Counted from the first letter of the stretch, positions 28,218-38,318 are shown. The stretch: DNA of 64,000 bases from Paenibacillus psychroresistens (GCF_009728935.1 NZ_CP034235.1:4998001-5062000), one strand, 5' to 3'. Numbers and translations are program-made. The notes: a model not told the origin generated them from the letters alone.

Positions 28218-28303
28218 TATCTCTATGAGTAAACTTTACCAACATATTAATTTGAAATGCTATCTTTTCATGAAGAACAAAGAGTATGGGTAAAATCCTA
28301 CCT

Positions 28304-28756
28304 TGTATTATCCCCTTTAAGTAGACACTCAATATAAAACCTTATGTTATTATAAGGGAACGAGTGAACTCAGAGGGGATATTTTCTATGGCAACAAAAA
28401 GACAGCAATTTCAATAATATACGGAAGAATTTAAAGTTAGCAGCAGTTAAGGAATATGTGGAAGGATCTATGAGCTACAAAGTGGTATCAGAAATGCTGA
28501 AGATAAGGAATTGCACACAATTAAAAGTATGGGTAAAATGATGGCAAAATGGAGAGACGTTTGATGTGCGTAAAGATGGTTCAAAACTCTGAACTCGCAG
28601 GTAGAATATTTAAAAATCGGGATCCAAATCTAGTAAAAGAGACGACATTAGTCAGCGTGGTAAGTACCAATTGATAAAAGGTTGAGCGATCTACATGAGG
28701 TTATACGGCTTCTAGCCATTACAGGACTACCAAGAGCCAGCTACTATAAATGGTAA
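28304..28756 (+). pseudogene. IS3-family transposase relic (orfA plus start of orfB)
   Basis: A left-end-like TGTATTATCCCCTTTAAGTAG at 28304 is followed by an orfA start at 28388 (MATKRQQF, then a stop). The frame then shifts through EYVEGSMSYKVVSEML and KVWVK with further stops, and the first codons of orfB remain (LHEVIRLLAITGLPRASYY). No right end or catalytic DDE domain is present. It is a decayed insertion sequence of the IS150-like branch of IS3. Confidence 0.8.
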
Positions 28757-28765
28757 ACTACAGAG

Positions 28766-28845
28766 CCTACATTAGAAGTTCTTCTTCGAATCCACTTAAT
28801 CATTCCGTCCGCGCGGGACTGAACCCCGGGGAGCGCCCCCTACAT
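28766..28845. repeat. 80-bp dispersed repeat, copy C
   Basis: Shares CCTACATTAGAAGTTCTTC..., the block GTCCGCGCGGGACTGAACCC and the ending GCCCCCTACAT with copies A and B (21439, 24749), but lacks the tRNA part. It starts about 10 bp after the IS3 relic. It is GC-rich inside AT-rich DNA and codes for nothing obvious. Confidence 0.8.
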
Positions 28846-28929
28846 CTTCCAACAAGATGTCTAATAAGATCGCTCTATCAATTCTAATTATAAATCGATA
28901 TGGGTATTAAATTAAGTATTAAATCATTC
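28846..28929. other. Short non-coding gap
   Basis: AT-rich, no feature seen between the repeat copy and the terminator of the hsd operon. Confidence 0.5.
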
Positions 28930-28964
28930 AAAAAGAATTAGATTTATATTCCTAATATCAAATC
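28930..28964 (-). terminator. Possible terminator of the hsd operon
   Basis: On the minus strand GATTTGATATT, AGG, AATATAAATC then TAATTCTTTTT form an imperfect hairpin with a T run right after the YdbC-like gene. Confidence 0.45.
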
Positions 28965-28970
28965 CATTAT

Positions 28971-29441
28971 TTACTGCTCCCAAATAGCAATATATTCTCC
29001 ATCTTTCACAAGCATATCTACTGGTGAATAATCGTGTCGTTGAACTTTACCACATAATCCCCAATTGTCTTTTCTTAATAATTCAATACAAGTATGCATT
29101 GAATTTGCTTTGTAATTTTCAAAATACTTACTTAATCCGTTTAATACGTAGAAGGTTTCATCTGTATTAGTATATAAAACATCAGCAAGAACAACTCTTT
29201 TATTGTTAATTTCCGTCAAATTTATTTTCAACAAATTCAACATATCTCTCAATGCAACAATCTCTTCCTGCGACAAAGTAACCCCTTTGCCCATCTTATC
29301 ATGATCAGGCGACCATTCGCGGATGTCGTATTTTGGTTCACGGTCATTCCAGCTAATGAGATTAAGTTCCTTACTCCAGCCTTTATCACCTTCTGATAGG
29401 ATTCCGATATTTTTGGTGATTTCAAATTTAAGTTCAGCCAT
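28971..29441 (-). CDS. YdbC/PC4-like ssDNA-binding protein with C-terminal extension
   Basis: The first 75 residues match the bacterial PC4-like protein YdbC: FEITKNIGILSEGDKGW, then KELNLISWNDREPKYDIREW, SPDHDKMGKGVTLSQEE and ALRDML. YdbC binds single-stranded DNA as a dimer. A further 80 residues of unknown type follow, about doubling the usual length. The ATG at 29441 has GGGG upstream and lies 5 bp after the hsdR stop, so it is the last gene of the type I restriction operon. A role in DNA handling with the restriction enzyme, or anti-restriction, is an inference from position. Confidence 0.75.
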   Translation of the reverse strand: MAELKFEITKNIGILSEGDKGWSKELNLISWNDREPKYDIREWSPDHDKMGKGVTLSQEEIVALRDMLNLLKINLTEINNKRVVLADVLYTNTDETFYVLNGLSKYFENYKANSMHTCIELLRKDNWGLCGKVQRHDYSPVDMLVKDGEYIAIWEQ

Positions 29442-29446
29442 GTTTG

Positions 29447-32437
29447 CTACCCCTTTTTATATTGTATTTTAGTTTCTTTAAATGAAGAATATATATCCAA
29501 CATGATTAAATCCATCAGTTTATCTCGGAAACCTTCATCCCTTAAGATTTTGCCATAAAACACTTGGTTTTTATCATATTCTTTTACTACACCATCTAGG
29601 AATTTCGGATGAAATGCATGTTTGAACACTTCATAGCTATTTTCTTGCGCATTTAATTCTAGTTCCTTATTTGCTTTAAGATTCGACCTGATTTGATCTA
29701 CAGCCAGTTTTTCGGATTCTGAAAAGCTTGTTCCATACTTTTTGTTCAGATTATCAATAATATTGCTTAAATAATCTACTGGTTCCTCTTTTACATTTCC
29801 GCTGCCGCCAACGCTCAAGCCAACACCTTGATTATCATTATTTAGATAAATAGAACCTTCTGTTTTTTTCTCCAATCTATAATATTCTAGCATTACTTTA
29901 TCGGTAATATTTACGCCACCCGTACTTTCAATTTCTATTTTCTTAATAAGAAAACGAAGGTAAATACTCAATCTGTGAAGATCGGTATCGATGATTGGTG
30001 CCACTTGGATGATGAGCATGTATAGATTAATAAACTTGCTAATAAGACTTTTGAAATCTATTATTTCTTCCTTTGTGAAATCAGTCATTCGATTCACAGC
30101 ATGATTGACACAATTGTTCATGATACTAATGTCTGTTGGAGTATTTAAGTCCTTATAAAATATTTCCGTGAAAAGTATAACATCCGCTCTATCGATTACC
30201 TGTTTGTCGTAGATCATTCTTTCTAGTGCGTATATTTCATTTGGTTCGATGTCATTATCTAGCACCGTCACTTGATAAAATGGTATGAAAGATTCCTTCA
30301 TCTCATCTGGTTCATTTACGAAGTCTAAGACGAACGTATCTTCTTTCCCAGGATAAATCCTATTCAGTCTGGATAAAGTTTGCACTGCTTTAACTCCTGA
30401 CAGTTTTTTATCTACGTACATTGTATGAAGCTTAGGTTGGTCAAATCCTGTCTGATATTTATTTGCCACGATTAGTATTCTGGATTCTTCTTTATCGAAT
30501 TGATTAGGCAGTTGTGATTCACTTACCCCATTATTCATCTGTGTTTCTTTATATTCCTCGCCATCATCTTTGACCAAACCTGAAAAGGCGACGAGTGTTT
30601 TCAAGTCGCTATATCCTTTTAATCTTATGTACTCATCAAATGCGAGCTTGTATCTTACAGCATGTAGTCTAGATGAAGTGACTAGCATTGCTTTGGCTTC
30701 GCCACCGATTCGTTTCATGGTTGAATTCCGAAAATGTTCAATAATGACTTCAGTTTTTTGTGAAATGTTATGAGGGTGTAGGCTAACAAATCTAGCTATT
30801 GATTTATTTGCCTTACTTTTGCTAAACGAAGGATCATCCTCAATTTTTTTGTTGACATTATAGAACATCTTATAGGTCATATAATGTTTAAGCACATCAT
30901 GTATGAAGCCTTCCTCGATAGCCTGTCTCATGCTATATAGATGGAATGGATAATGTTTTCCATCATCATAAGGTACTCCGAACAACTTCAAAGTCGAACC
31001 TTTAGGAGTTGCAGTAAATGCAAAGAAACTAACGTTATCTCGTCTTGTAAGCTTCTCCAATTCGATGTTAATTTTATCTTCAGAGTCTAATTCTTCTGCT
31101 TCTTCACGCATTGCAAGTGTTGTTGCTTCTTCAAGCGACAGCGATTCCTTCAAAGCCATCATATTCCGTCCTGTAGTCGACGAATGTGCTTCATCAATGA
31201 CGATGGCAAACTTTTTCCCCTTCGTTCCAGAGAGTTTTTCAAGTAAATACGGGAATTTTTGAATAGTGCTTATAATAATCTTAGTACCCTTCTCAATCTC
31301 TGTTGCAAGCTGATTTGAGTCATCATCAATCTTAGCAACAAGACCAATTTTATGCTCAAGCTGATAGATGGAATCTTGTAATTGTTGGTCAAGCACCTTT
31401 CTATCTGTTATGACAATAACGCCATTAAAGATGATATTATTCGCGGAATCATGCAACGAAGCTAATCTATGGGTGAGCCAAGTAATAGAGTTTGTCTTCC
31501 CTGAACCTGCGGAATGTTGGATCAGATACCTCTCTCCTGATCCATGCTGTCTTACATGTTGAAGTACACGCTTTACAACATCCAATTGATGATAACGAGG
31601 GAAAATAATCGCTTCCTTCATGATCTTATCACCGTTTTCTAATATTTCTTCCTTTCTACTGACAAAAGCGAATTTATGAATAATTTCAAGTAATATATCT
31701 TTCTTGAGAATATCTTCCCAGATATAATGTGTATTCAATTTGCCTTCGACAATGGGATTGCCAGTGTGATCGCCTACACCTTTATTGAAGGGGAGAAATA
31801 TCGTGTTTACCCCACTTAGCTTGGTTGTCATAAAAGCTACATCAGTATCCATGGCAAAATTAACAATGCTACGCTCTTTGAAACGAAATAATTGTTCGGT
31901 ATGGCTACGGTCTTGTTTGTATTGAGTGATTGCATTCTTGTAGGTTTGCCCAGTGAAGGCGTTCTTCAATTCTATGGTAATAATTGGAACCCCATTCAGG
32001 AAAATAACAAGATCGATTCGTTTGTCTTCGTTATAGATAAGTTCCTCTGTAACTGATAAAATATTTTTTTGATACAACTTTGCCTGATCTGGGTTGAAAT
32101 CAGTTGGTGACTTGAAATAGGCAAGATTAAGCTTCACACCATAGTCCTTAATTCCATGCTTTAACACGTCGATAGAACCTCTGGTTCTTAGTTCTCGCTC
32201 CAGATTATTCAATACTTTACTCGTGTAATTGGTCTTATATATTTCTTTCAATTTATTCATTTGTTGATATTGGGAAGTCTCCAGGAAGGAAAACAACTGA
32301 TCCACATCTAGAGCTAGTTTCTGGTCATAACCAATGTTGAGCGACTCGATATAGCCATTTTCAGCTATAAGATAGTCTTTAATTAATGACTGGAATGATC
32401 TCTCTTTTAGAGCACTCGACGTGATGCTAAAATTCAT
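29447..32437 (-). CDS. hsdR: Type I restriction enzyme, R (translocase/nuclease) subunit
   Basis: A 996-residue HsdR. The N-terminal nuclease domain has D142 and E156-L-K158 (the PD-(D/E)xK core). The translocase follows with Walker A SAGSGKT (309-315), DEAH box (415-418), FAFTATP motif III and motif VI (LSRLNR). The long C-terminus should dock on the methyltransferase. With HsdM and HsdS it cuts unmodified foreign DNA after ATP-driven translocation. It overlaps hsdS by 4 bp (ATGA). No frameshift or stop, so it looks active. Confidence 0.96.
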   Translation of the reverse strand: MNFSITSSALKERSFQSLIKDYLIAENGYIESLNIGYDQKLALDVDQLFSFLETSQYQQMNKLKEIYKTNYTSKVLNNLERELRTRGSIDVLKHGIKDYGVKLNLAYFKSPTDFNPDQAKLYQKNILSVTEELIYNEDKRIDLVIFLNGVPIITIELKNAFTGQTYKNAITQYKQDRSHTEQLFRFKERSIVNFAMDTDVAFMTTKLSGVNTIFLPFNKGVGDHTGNPIVEGKLNTHYIWEDILKKDILLEIIHKFAFVSRKEEILENGDKIMKEAIIFPRYHQLDVVKRVLQHVRQHGSGERYLIQHSAGSGKTNSITWLTHRLASLHDSANNIIFNGVIVITDRKVLDQQLQDSIYQLEHKIGLVAKIDDDSNQLATEIEKGTKIIISTIQKFPYLLEKLSGTKGKKFAIVIDEAHSSTTGRNMMALKESLSLEEATTLAMREEAEELDSEDKINIELEKLTRRDNVSFFAFTATPKGSTLKLFGVPYDDGKHYPFHLYSMRQAIEEGFIHDVLKHYMTYKMFYNVNKKIEDDPSFSKSKANKSIARFVSLHPHNISQKTEVIIEHFRNSTMKRIGGEAKAMLVTSSRLHAVRYKLAFDEYIRLKGYSDLKTLVAFSGLVKDDGEEYKETQMNNGVSESQLPNQFDKEESRILIVANKYQTGFDQPKLHTMYVDKKLSGVKAVQTLSRLNRIYPGKEDTFVLDFVNEPDEMKESFIPFYQVTVLDNDIEPNEIYALERMIYDKQVIDRADVILFTEIFYKDLNTPTDISIMNNCVNHAVNRMTDFTKEEIIDFKSLISKFINLYMLIIQVAPIIDTDLHRLSIYLRFLIKKIEIESTGGVNITDKVMLEYYRLEKKTEGSIYLNNDNQGVGLSVGGSGNVKEEPVDYLSNIIDNLNKKYGTSFSESEKLAVDQIRSNLKANKELELNAQENSYEVFKHAFHPKFLDGVVKEYDKNQVFYGKILRDEGFRDKLMDLIMLDIYSSFKETKIQYKKG

Positions 32438-33816
32438 TGTACTCCTCCTTCCTCAATAATCTCCCAATCCGTAAGATTGATCTTACCTGTGACTGCTTCA
32501 GAGATTAGGGATTGTTTGGCTTGTTTTAGTTTTTGGATTTGGGTTTTATTTTTAGCAATAACACTGTCAATATTATTATTCTTTATATCAATAAATTCTG
32601 AGATTTTTTCTTGTTCAGCTAATAATGGCTTACAACAATTAATACTCATAAATTCATCTGAATATGTTCTCCACCTCATAAGCATAATACCTCTACCATA
32701 CTTAAAACATTCACCAGTAAATTTTGAGGTTCTAAATAAATGGTTATAATAATTTGAATTAACGAAACGATTAGGCTTGTAAATATCATAAGCAGGGCTG
32801 ATAACCCCCCTATCTCTTGACATTCCTATTGCACCCATCCATGCTAAAATAATATTAACAACAATATCATTTGGGTGAACTATCTTGTAATCAAAAACTG
32901 TTCTTACAATGTTACCTGTTTTGTTTTCAATTTCCTCTTGTCTTTTTACGCCTAATGCAGTATACAACGATAATATCTGTACACTGTCCATACTTTTCTT
33001 GTTCCTCTCATTTCTCAATGAGAACAAGTTTTTTATTCGAGTAATTTCCCAATCCTTTGGTATCATCCCCAACCATTCAACACCACTATCCTTCATTTCC
33101 TCTGGTTGTCTTTTCACCATCTCACCATCAACTATTTTCACTTTGCCAGTAATCACTTCTGAAATCATGCTTTTTTTAGCTTCTTCCAATTTCTGAATAA
33201 GTTGTTCTTTTTTTGATATGATGGAATCAAATTGTGCTGTTTTAATGTAGAGAAAATTCGCAATTTTTTGTTGTTGTCCTTCTGAAGGTATTATTACTGG
33301 AGTATTATTAAACCCATCAACTCCTATACCATATCTAGTAATTCCATTAGCTACCGTCTCAAAATAGTTTTTGACTCCGGTACTTAATAAATAATAATAA
33401 TAGTAAAGGGAATTATATTGTTCGAATACTTTAACTATTGTAATATGATATCCACATACTAAATCAGTTATATTATCTATCACATAACTTGCAACGCCTA
33501 TATCACTTGGAGATTCGGAGTCCTTTGTTAGTAATATATCTCCCGATTTCAAACTAAACCTAATAATTTGTGCTGAAGTAGCTGTTGCATTCATAAATTC
33601 AATATTTGCTGTTATATATTTATGATAATAAACATCAGTATAATTGCATAGTTTTATTGGAATTTCACCTAATTTAGTTTTTTTATCAACGTTACTAGGA
33701 AAACAAAACGATATATGCTTTAGTTTTTTCGAACTCCATTCCCTCGGAATCCCACCATTCCACTCAACACCACTATTCTTCAACTCTTCGGCTTCCCTAT
33801 TTTTGAACTCACCCAT
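32434..33816 (-). CDS. hsdS: Type I restriction enzyme, S (specificity) subunit
   Basis: A 460-residue protein with two target-recognition domains, each opened by a similar block (ELKNSGVEWNGGIPREW and EMKDSGVEWLGMIPKDW) and closed by a conserved helix (QKLEEAKKSMISEVITGKV and QKLKQAKQSLISEAVTGKI). This internal repeat defines the S subunit, and its TRDs set the two halves of the recognised DNA sequence, which cannot be read here. It overlaps hsdM by 1 bp (TAATG) and hsdR by 4 bp. Confidence 0.96.
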   Translation of the reverse strand: MGEFKNREAEELKNSGVEWNGGIPREWSSKKLKHISFCFPSNVDKKTKLGEIPIKLCNYTDVYYHKYITANIEFMNATATSAQIIRFSLKSGDILLTKDSESPSDIGVASYVIDNITDLVCGYHITIVKVFEQYNSLYYYYYLLSTGVKNYFETVANGITRYGIGVDGFNNTPVIIPSEGQQQKIANFLYIKTAQFDSIISKKEQLIQKLEEAKKSMISEVITGKVKIVDGEMVKRQPEEMKDSGVEWLGMIPKDWEITRIKNLFSLRNERNKKSMDSVQILSLYTALGVKRQEEIENKTGNIVRTVFDYKIVHPNDIVVNIILAWMGAIGMSRDRGVISPAYDIYKPNRFVNSNYYNHLFRTSKFTGECFKYGRGIMLMRWRTYSDEFMSINCCKPLLAEQEKISEFIDIKNNNIDSVIAKNKTQIQKLKQAKQSLISEAVTGKINLTDWEIIEEGGVQ

Positions 33817-35903
33817 TACCCAATCACCTTCTTGATCTCAGATTGAATCTCTTTTTCAAGCTCTTCGATTTCAATCATGATCTCCGCGAATGGTCTTAGT
33901 TCTTCATATTTGTAGAAATATCTGGTGAATGGAATTTCGTATCCAATCTTCGTCTTCGTATGATCAACCCAAAATTCCTTGACATGTGGTTTCACTTCAT
34001 CTTCCAAATACTTAGCAATATTAGCCTTTTCTTTTTTGATATGCTTCTCCATATCGACATCATAATCAGATACATCTACAGATAGGGAAATGCTCTCAGT
34101 ATCACGCAAGAAAGCATCCGCCTCTTTTTTCTTGCCAACGTAGCAATAATCCGCAGTATCATCTCGTTCAGATAAGCCCATGAGGACAGCTTTGAATAAG
34201 GAATTATTCAGTTTTATTTCCTTAAATAGCTTCTCTAGTACCTTTGTGAACTCGTCTCTATTTTTATAGAGCAGTTCATTGACTTCTGCTTTCAATACAT
34301 CGATAATTCGGGTTTGAATTTCCTTGCCTTTGTATTGCTTATCCAAATCTGTAAGCTCTGCCTTCTTAATTGTTAGCTTCACCTTTTTCAGTTCTAATTC
34401 TTCTACCTTCTCTTTATCATATAGACTGGAAAAAGCTGACTCAGCATGTAAATTCTCTATTCTTGTAGGTGAAATCAGGAAATTCAATCGAAGGGGTCTT
34501 TCTATTGTTACTTTTAGATAACCAAATTCTTTGTTATCAAAAATTTTACAGTACTCATTTTCTGTAAAAGCACCATATATTTGTGAAATTTCCCCAATAT
34601 CTGATTTGCTAATTTCATTTCGTTTTGAACCAAGCGATTTTTTCATTTTATGCATGAAATTAATGGCGTTTACGAGTTGTATTTTACCTTTTCTAATTGG
34701 ACCTTGAAGGATATTGTCATTTTTACGATTGGTTACGATCCATATATATGTGGCAATACCGGTATTGTAGAATAAATCATTCGGTAATGCGATGATGCCC
34801 TCGAGTAGATCATTCTCGATTAACCACCTTCTAATTTCAGATTCTCCTGAGCCTGCATCTCCTGTAAATAGGGGAGAACCATTAAAGATTATCGCCATAC
34901 GAGAGCCTTTCTCATCTTGCTGCATCTTCGAGATCATATGTTGTAGGAAAAGCAAAGATCCATCTGAGGTTCTAGGTGTTCCTGCACCGAATCGACCCTT
35001 AAATCCTAGATCATTTAACTCTTTATCAATTATCTCTTTATCTTTCTTCCAATCCACACCAAATGGCGGATTCATCAACGCGAATCTAACTCTTTCATTT
35101 CGATGCCCATCAGCCGTGAATGAGTTGCCAAGTACAATATTATTTTCCTTCTGTCCTTTAATAAGAATGTCAGCTTTACAGACTGCGTAGGACTGTGGAT
35201 TAAGCTCTTGACCAAACACTTCAATTTGTGCATGAGGGTTCATGGATTGAATATGATTTGCAGCAACAGAAAGCATACCACCCGTACCGCAAGCAAAATC
35301 TCCGATCGTATGTATAACACCTTCACGTGTTAATTCCTGCTCCAAATTGTTAAACAACAGATTAGTCATAAGTTCAATGACTTCCCTTGGTGTATAATGA
35401 TCTCCAGCTTCTGAATTTTCAGAAAATCTTCTAATGAGTTCTTCAAAAATGTAACCCATTTCTTGATTACTTACGACATCTGGGTGCAAATCGATCTGTT
35501 TGAATTCTTTAACAACTAAAAATAATAAGTTATTGTCGTCCATTCGTTTAATTTCTTTGTCAAAATCAAAATTCTCCATGATCTCCCTGATATTAGCAGA
35601 GAATCCTTGAATATAGCTTTCAAAATTGGTTTTAATATTATCTGAATCACCAAGTAAATTACTGAAGTCAAATTTTGATTTGTTTGAAAATCCAAAACCA
35701 GTAATACTGTTAAGAAGTAATTCGATATCTGTTGTCTTCGCTTTTTCTACAACTTGTTCTTTGGTTGCTTCTAGTAGACAATCGAATCTTCTCAGAACTG
35801 CCATTGGTAGGATGACATCTCCATATTTTTCTGGTTTATATGGACCTCTAAGTAATTCAGCTATTTTCCATATAAAATTGATTTTCTCGTTGAAGTTGTG
35901 CAT
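33816..35903 (-). CDS. hsdM: Type I restriction enzyme, M (adenine methyltransferase) subunit
   Basis: A 695-residue HsdM. N-terminal helical bundle (FIWKIAELLRGPYKP), SAM-binding motif I DFACGTGGM (202-210) and catalytic motif IV NPPF (278-281) mark an N6-adenine methyltransferase. A long C-terminal helical region (about residues 480-695) is expected for S-subunit contact. The ATG has AGAGGAG upstream. It is the first gene of hsdM-hsdS-hsdR-YdbC-like. The 300 bp before it also hold the start of a divergent WYL gene. Confidence 0.96.
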   Translation of the reverse strand: MHNFNEKINFIWKIAELLRGPYKPEKYGDVILPMAVLRRFDCLLEATKEQVVEKAKTTDIELLLNSITGFGFSNKSKFDFSNLLGDSDNIKTNFESYIQGFSANIREIMENFDFDKEIKRMDDNNLLFLVVKEFKQIDLHPDVVSNQEMGYIFEELIRRFSENSEAGDHYTPREVIELMTNLLFNNLEQELTREGVIHTIGDFACGTGGMLSVAANHIQSMNPHAQIEVFGQELNPQSYAVCKADILIKGQKENNIVLGNSFTADGHRNERVRFALMNPPFGVDWKKDKEIIDKELNDLGFKGRFGAGTPRTSDGSLLFLQHMISKMQQDEKGSRMAIIFNGSPLFTGDAGSGESEIRRWLIENDLLEGIIALPNDLFYNTGIATYIWIVTNRKNDNILQGPIRKGKIQLVNAINFMHKMKKSLGSKRNEISKSDIGEISQIYGAFTENEYCKIFDNKEFGYLKVTIERPLRLNFLISPTRIENLHAESAFSSLYDKEKVEELELKKVKLTIKKAELTDLDKQYKGKEIQTRIIDVLKAEVNELLYKNRDEFTKVLEKLFKEIKLNNSLFKAVLMGLSERDDTADYCYVGKKKEADAFLRDTESISLSVDVSDYDVDMEKHIKKEKANIAKYLEDEVKPHVKEFWVDHTKTKIGYEIPFTRYFYKYEELRPFAEIMIEIEELEKEIQSEIKKVIG

Positions 35904-36231
35904 TGTTTATTTCTCCTCTATTGTTGTGAATTAATCCCTATTGATGGAAAAGTGGTTGAACGGTCTATTTATTAATTCTAAATATATAACCTTTTAGACT
36001 ATTCCACAATCTAACTGGAAATTCCTTTATTCGACAAAATGTGTTTAAGCATCTATATATTATATAAAAGTATTCAGACAAGTGATTATCAGTAATCATA
36101 TGATTAACTTGATAAGTTTTCAGTACAGAAAAAATAATAGTATTTTTCGTGTATAATGAAATGATAGGGAATAAGAATGTGAGAATCCGAAGTTTGTATT
36201 GATTGAATTATTTATATCGGGGGATTTGAAT
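35904..36231. other. Divergent intergenic region between hsdM and the WYL gene
   Basis: 328 bp of AT-rich DNA. A TATAAT at 36152 on the plus strand may serve the WYL gene, though its -35 is poor. No terminator or operator was recognised. Confidence 0.45.
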
Positions 36232-36537
36232 ATGGATCGAATCATTTGTGAAGCAATAAAGAACAAACAGATTATTATATTTGAATATGATAATGGTATA
36301 AGAACTGTTGAACCATTCCGCTTAGGGATATCCACTCAAAATAATAAAGTTTTAAGGGCATTCCAACTAAAAAATTCAAATGAATCATTTGAGAAACAAA
36401 ATTGGAGACTCTTTGATTTATCTAAAATTCACAGAACGCAATTAACTTTAAATTATTTTAGTGGTTTAAGACATGATTTTGGCTATGAAGATACCGCAAT
36501 GATTAGACCCTATATTTGTGAGATCACGAGATATTGA
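36232..36537 (+). CDS. Stand-alone WYL-domain-like protein
   Basis: A 101-residue protein: IICEAIKNKQIIIFEYDNG, RTVEPFRLGIS, VLRAFQLKNS, WRLFDLSKI. This is the WYL ligand-sensing core without its usual N-terminal HTH. WYL proteins often control phage-defence loci by binding nucleic acid or nucleotides. I start at the ATG at 36232, 8 nt after GGGGG. It is divergent from hsdM and convergent with the AbiJ-like gene. It may sense or regulate the restriction system, but with no DNA-binding domain the mode is unclear. Confidence 0.75.
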   Translation: MDRIICEAIKNKQIIIFEYDNGIRTVEPFRLGISTQNNKVLRAFQLKNSNESFEKQNWRLFDLSKIHRTQLTLNYFSGLRHDFGYEDTAMIRPYICEITRY

Positions 36538-36615
36538 CAATCAATTAAAACCACCAATCACTATAAATCATGTGTATACTTTTCGAAAGATGGGCTTACC
36601 AAATATCTCAAAAAT

Positions 36616-37956
36616 CTAGATGTTATACTTCTTAAATAACTTATCAAAAAAGCTTTGAATCATACTTTGACTTTCATCACTTCTTGTTAATTCATGACCA
36701 CCAAACCTGAATACTTCATATCCATTTAATTTTAATTCTCTATCTGCACAAACCATTTCTGAATAGATTTTAGGGCTTGATATGTCACCTTCTGAATAAT
36801 GTTGTTTCCCATCTACTTCCAACACAATTCTTATTTGATTTGAAAACAATAACAAGAAATCCATTCTTTGCCTTAATAATCTTTTTCCTTTTTCTAGTTG
36901 TTTTATAGTATATGGATCATAATGCAAATAAACTTGTGGTATTAGAGCCGGAAATTTATCCCCTAATTTTTTTTTGAAAAATGTAAAATAAGCTTTGAAT
37001 AGAATTTTTTCTGGTTCCGAATCCAAAGATTTATATAAACGAAAGTATAATTCAGATTCAATTGCTTTAGTTTCCACATTTTCAACTTTCTTTTCAGCCC
37101 ACCAATCTACCAAGTCCCTCCAAAGTAAACCGTTTGGTGGAATTTGTTGGTCATAAACAAGACAAAACTCTTCATTTTTAACAATTTTGATATCGTTACT
37201 TATAGAATCACTTAAAACAATCTCAGGCTTTAATCCATCAGCAGCAAATATAAGATTTTTGACTCTTCCCTTAACTCCTTCAAACAATTTCACAACAGAG
37301 TGAACGGGGTAACCCGAGATATGTTCTGTTATTTGTAATTTATATCCATCAAACATAAGATGCTTGTTAATTTCATTAACATAATCCTCTTGATTCTTTT
37401 TTCGAACCTGTGGGTGAACTAATTGTTCAATAAAATGGATGAACAACTCATCAGGCAGATTAAATATATCCAAATACTTTTCGTATAAATATTCATCATT
37501 CCAATCATCATTCGCATACATATGCTGAATAATATCTCTAGTAGCGTTCGGATATCTAGAATCAATAGGTGGCATAGTATCTAAATTCCATGATCTGTTC
37601 AAAAAATCGATTAGATCAAGATCGCCTTGAATGTTCCCAGCAGAATATAAATAGCTGAATATATTATTTCGAGTAATCTGAGTAATTTGAAAAAAGCCAG
37701 AAGGAGAAAGGATATTTAATAACTTTGACAACTCCTTGGATTGATAATCTTTGGCTATCCGCTTTGCAATATCAATTAAGACTACTTGATCCTTGCCTTT
37801 AAGTCTTCTTGTTATATACATTCTTTTGCTTTTAAACGCCTCGGAATCATCACCATTATCAAGACCATATTTAACACAAACAACAGGAAGGTCGTATGAC
37901 TTTTCACCTGATAAAACGAGTGAAATTTGATCTATAATATCTTGATGTTTGATCAT
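36616..37956 (-). CDS. AbiJ-like protein with C-terminal PD-(D/E)xK nuclease domain
   Basis: A 446-residue protein. The first 90 residues (DLPVVCVKYGLDNGDDSEAF, KRMYITRRL) look like the AbiJ N-terminal domain of abortive-infection proteins. The C-terminal 110 residues hold a nuclease-like fold: RMDFLLLF, then IVLEVDGKQHY with the E-x-D-G-K signature, and YEVFRFGGHEL as in DUF559 endonucleases. Suggested role: a phage-triggered nuclease. I start at the ATG at 37956 after GGGGGGG; an in-frame TTG at 37968 has no ribosome site. Single gene. Confidence 0.75.
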   Translation of the reverse strand: MIKHQDIIDQISLVLSGEKSYDLPVVCVKYGLDNGDDSEAFKSKRMYITRRLKGKDQVVLIDIAKRIAKDYQSKELSKLLNILSPSGFFQITQITRNNIFSYLYSAGNIQGDLDLIDFLNRSWNLDTMPPIDSRYPNATRDIIQHMYANDDWNDEYLYEKYLDIFNLPDELFIHFIEQLVHPQVRKKNQEDYVNEINKHLMFDGYKLQITEHISGYPVHSVVKLFEGVKGRVKNLIFAADGLKPEIVLSDSISNDIKIVKNEEFCLVYDQQIPPNGLLWRDLVDWWAEKKVENVETKAIESELYFRLYKSLDSEPEKILFKAYFTFFKKKLGDKFPALIPQVYLHYDPYTIKQLEKGKRLLRQRMDFLLLFSNQIRIVLEVDGKQHYSEGDISSPKIYSEMVCADRELKLNGYEVFRFGGHELTRSDESQSMIQSFFDKLFKKYNI

Positions 37957-37968
37957 GTGCCCCCCCAA

Positions 37969-38318
37969 TAATTAGAAGATTATGACTATTCTCAATACAT
38001 AAATTCACAATATTTGCTTAATTAATATATGAGTTGTCAAAGTATGGAGTTTTTGTAATACAATTTTTTTATTGTTCTCTGTTTTCAATCTGATCTTCAA
38101 CGCCTACATCTTTCAATTAATCCATAATAGTCTACCTTCTCGCTTTCACTCTGTAAAACTGCTGCACACTTATGCTTGTCCACCATATTCCAGCAAGTAG
38201 ATATGTATTACTAAAAAACATAGCATAACCTTAAAACTCATTTTATATTGGAAATCTTATCCTATTTGAGTTTTTAACATATTATTTTATTGCTAGAAAT
38301 GGGTATCATCAATCAACA
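37969..38318. other. Intergenic stretch with a gene relic
   Basis: 350 bp with no intact gene. It holds a decayed copy of part of the small SANT-like gene (see 38071-38122) and nothing else recognisable. Confidence 0.5.
38071..38122 (-). pseudogene. Relic of the small SANT-like gene at 39891
   Basis: The plus-strand stretch from TTGTTCTCTGTTTTCAATC to TTTCAATTAATCC matches 40003-40055 with few changes. In one frame the minus strand reads VEDQIENREQ, as in the intact gene, with stops on both sides. Confidence 0.6.
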
